DNA of 64,000 nucleotides from Bryobacteraceae bacterium (GTDB lineage: Bacteria; Acidobacteriota; Terriglobia; Bryobacterales; Bryobacteraceae), in NCBI GenBank assembly GCA_029975915.1, contig JARKOC010000133.1, forward strand, positions 26,737-90,736, written 5' to 3'. Position 1 is the stretch's first letter; each line of letters starts with the position of its first letter. The position numbers and the translations under genes are program-made. This document shows positions 63,945-64,000 of the stretch, in pieces. The notes below the pieces were generated by a model. That model had not been told where the DNA came from and made no database searches. It saw only the letters and a program-made list of their open reading frames with translations.

Positions 63945-64000
63945 CTACCGACGAACAGTCAGTCTCGGAATCCCGAGCGAGTCGAAATAGGCGTTGGGCA
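63945..64000 (-). CDS. possible C-terminus of a retroelement-encoded protein, cut by window
   Basis: The minus strand is open from the right edge to a TAG at 63947-63945, giving the last 17 residues (PNAYFDSLGIPRLTVRR). It lies directly before the hairpin-rich sequence at 63904-63930. The ending resembles C-termini of reverse transcriptase/maturase proteins but is too short to prove. The remaining gap to the NfrB-like gene (63809-63944) shows no other gene. Confidence 0.35.
   Translation of the reverse strand, partial: PNAYFDSLGIPRLTVRR

Overview
The window is a 64 kb, GC-rich bacterial chromosome segment with about 55 genes, packed densely on both strands. The gene content points to an acidobacterium of the Bryobacterales/Solibacter type. 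The main pointers are an Oar-like TonB receptor with a carboxypeptidase-regulatory N-terminus, a Cys-type sulfatase beside sugar-acid and FAD oxidoreductase genes, a YpdA-type (bacillithiol-linked) reductase, FG-GAP and fasciclin proteins, and many small secreted proteins. This assignment is an inference from gene content; no rRNA or other marker gene lies here. I found no tRNA, rRNA, CRISPR array or intact insertion sequence.

Layout. 1-4.5 kb (minus): an FG-GAP protein, an XdhC-like Mo-enzyme maturation factor, a MobA/MocA-like nucleotidyltransferase and an AsmA-family protein cut by the window edge, the last three with ATGA overlaps. 4.5-9.4 kb (plus): a HAD phosphatase, a doubly degenerate sensor kinase/receiver protein, a small secreted protein and a GT-C glycosyltransferase with a discoidin-like motif. 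9.4-20.1 kb (minus): ypdA and alaS, then a large TonB receptor, pyrF and a ribose-type ABC transporter without a binding protein. 20.2-23.4 kb: a DUF1015 protein, a secreted duplicated-domain protein and a TPR-like protein.

23.7-38.9 kb is a complete Wzx/Wzy-type exopolysaccharide locus. It starts with a small ribbon-helix-helix protein and continues with a Wza-like export protein, a Wzc-like tyrosine kinase, a flippase, a polymerase candidate, three GT4 and one GT2 glycosyltransferases, an acetyltransferase, a WecA-type initiating transferase and a second O-antigen ligase/polymerase-like protein. 39-41 kb holds an XRE-cupin regulator and a two-gene operon for secreted fasciclin and DUF4397 proteins, closed by a strong hairpin.

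41.0-47.3 kb is the most unusual region. Six genes all overlap head to tail: GGPP synthase, phytoene desaturase, phytoene synthase, a membrane-anchored sulfite-oxidase-family molybdoenzyme, a GT2 glycosyltransferase and a PlsC-like acyltransferase. Read together they suggest an acylated, glycosylated carotenoid (staphyloxanthin-like logic on a C40 backbone), with a molybdoenzyme of unknown role.

47.3-64 kb is mostly catabolic and housekeeping: an MBL hydrolase, sulfatase, enolase-superfamily dehydratase, FAD oxidoreductase, pyrD, ridA, aqpZ, a TrmB-type regulator, malic enzyme-phosphotransacetylase, cstA with its small partner, and an NfrB-like glycosyltransferase with two MshEN (c-di-GMP-type) motifs. 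The right edge carries a hairpin-rich sequence that looks like the 3' end of a group II intron or similar retroelement.
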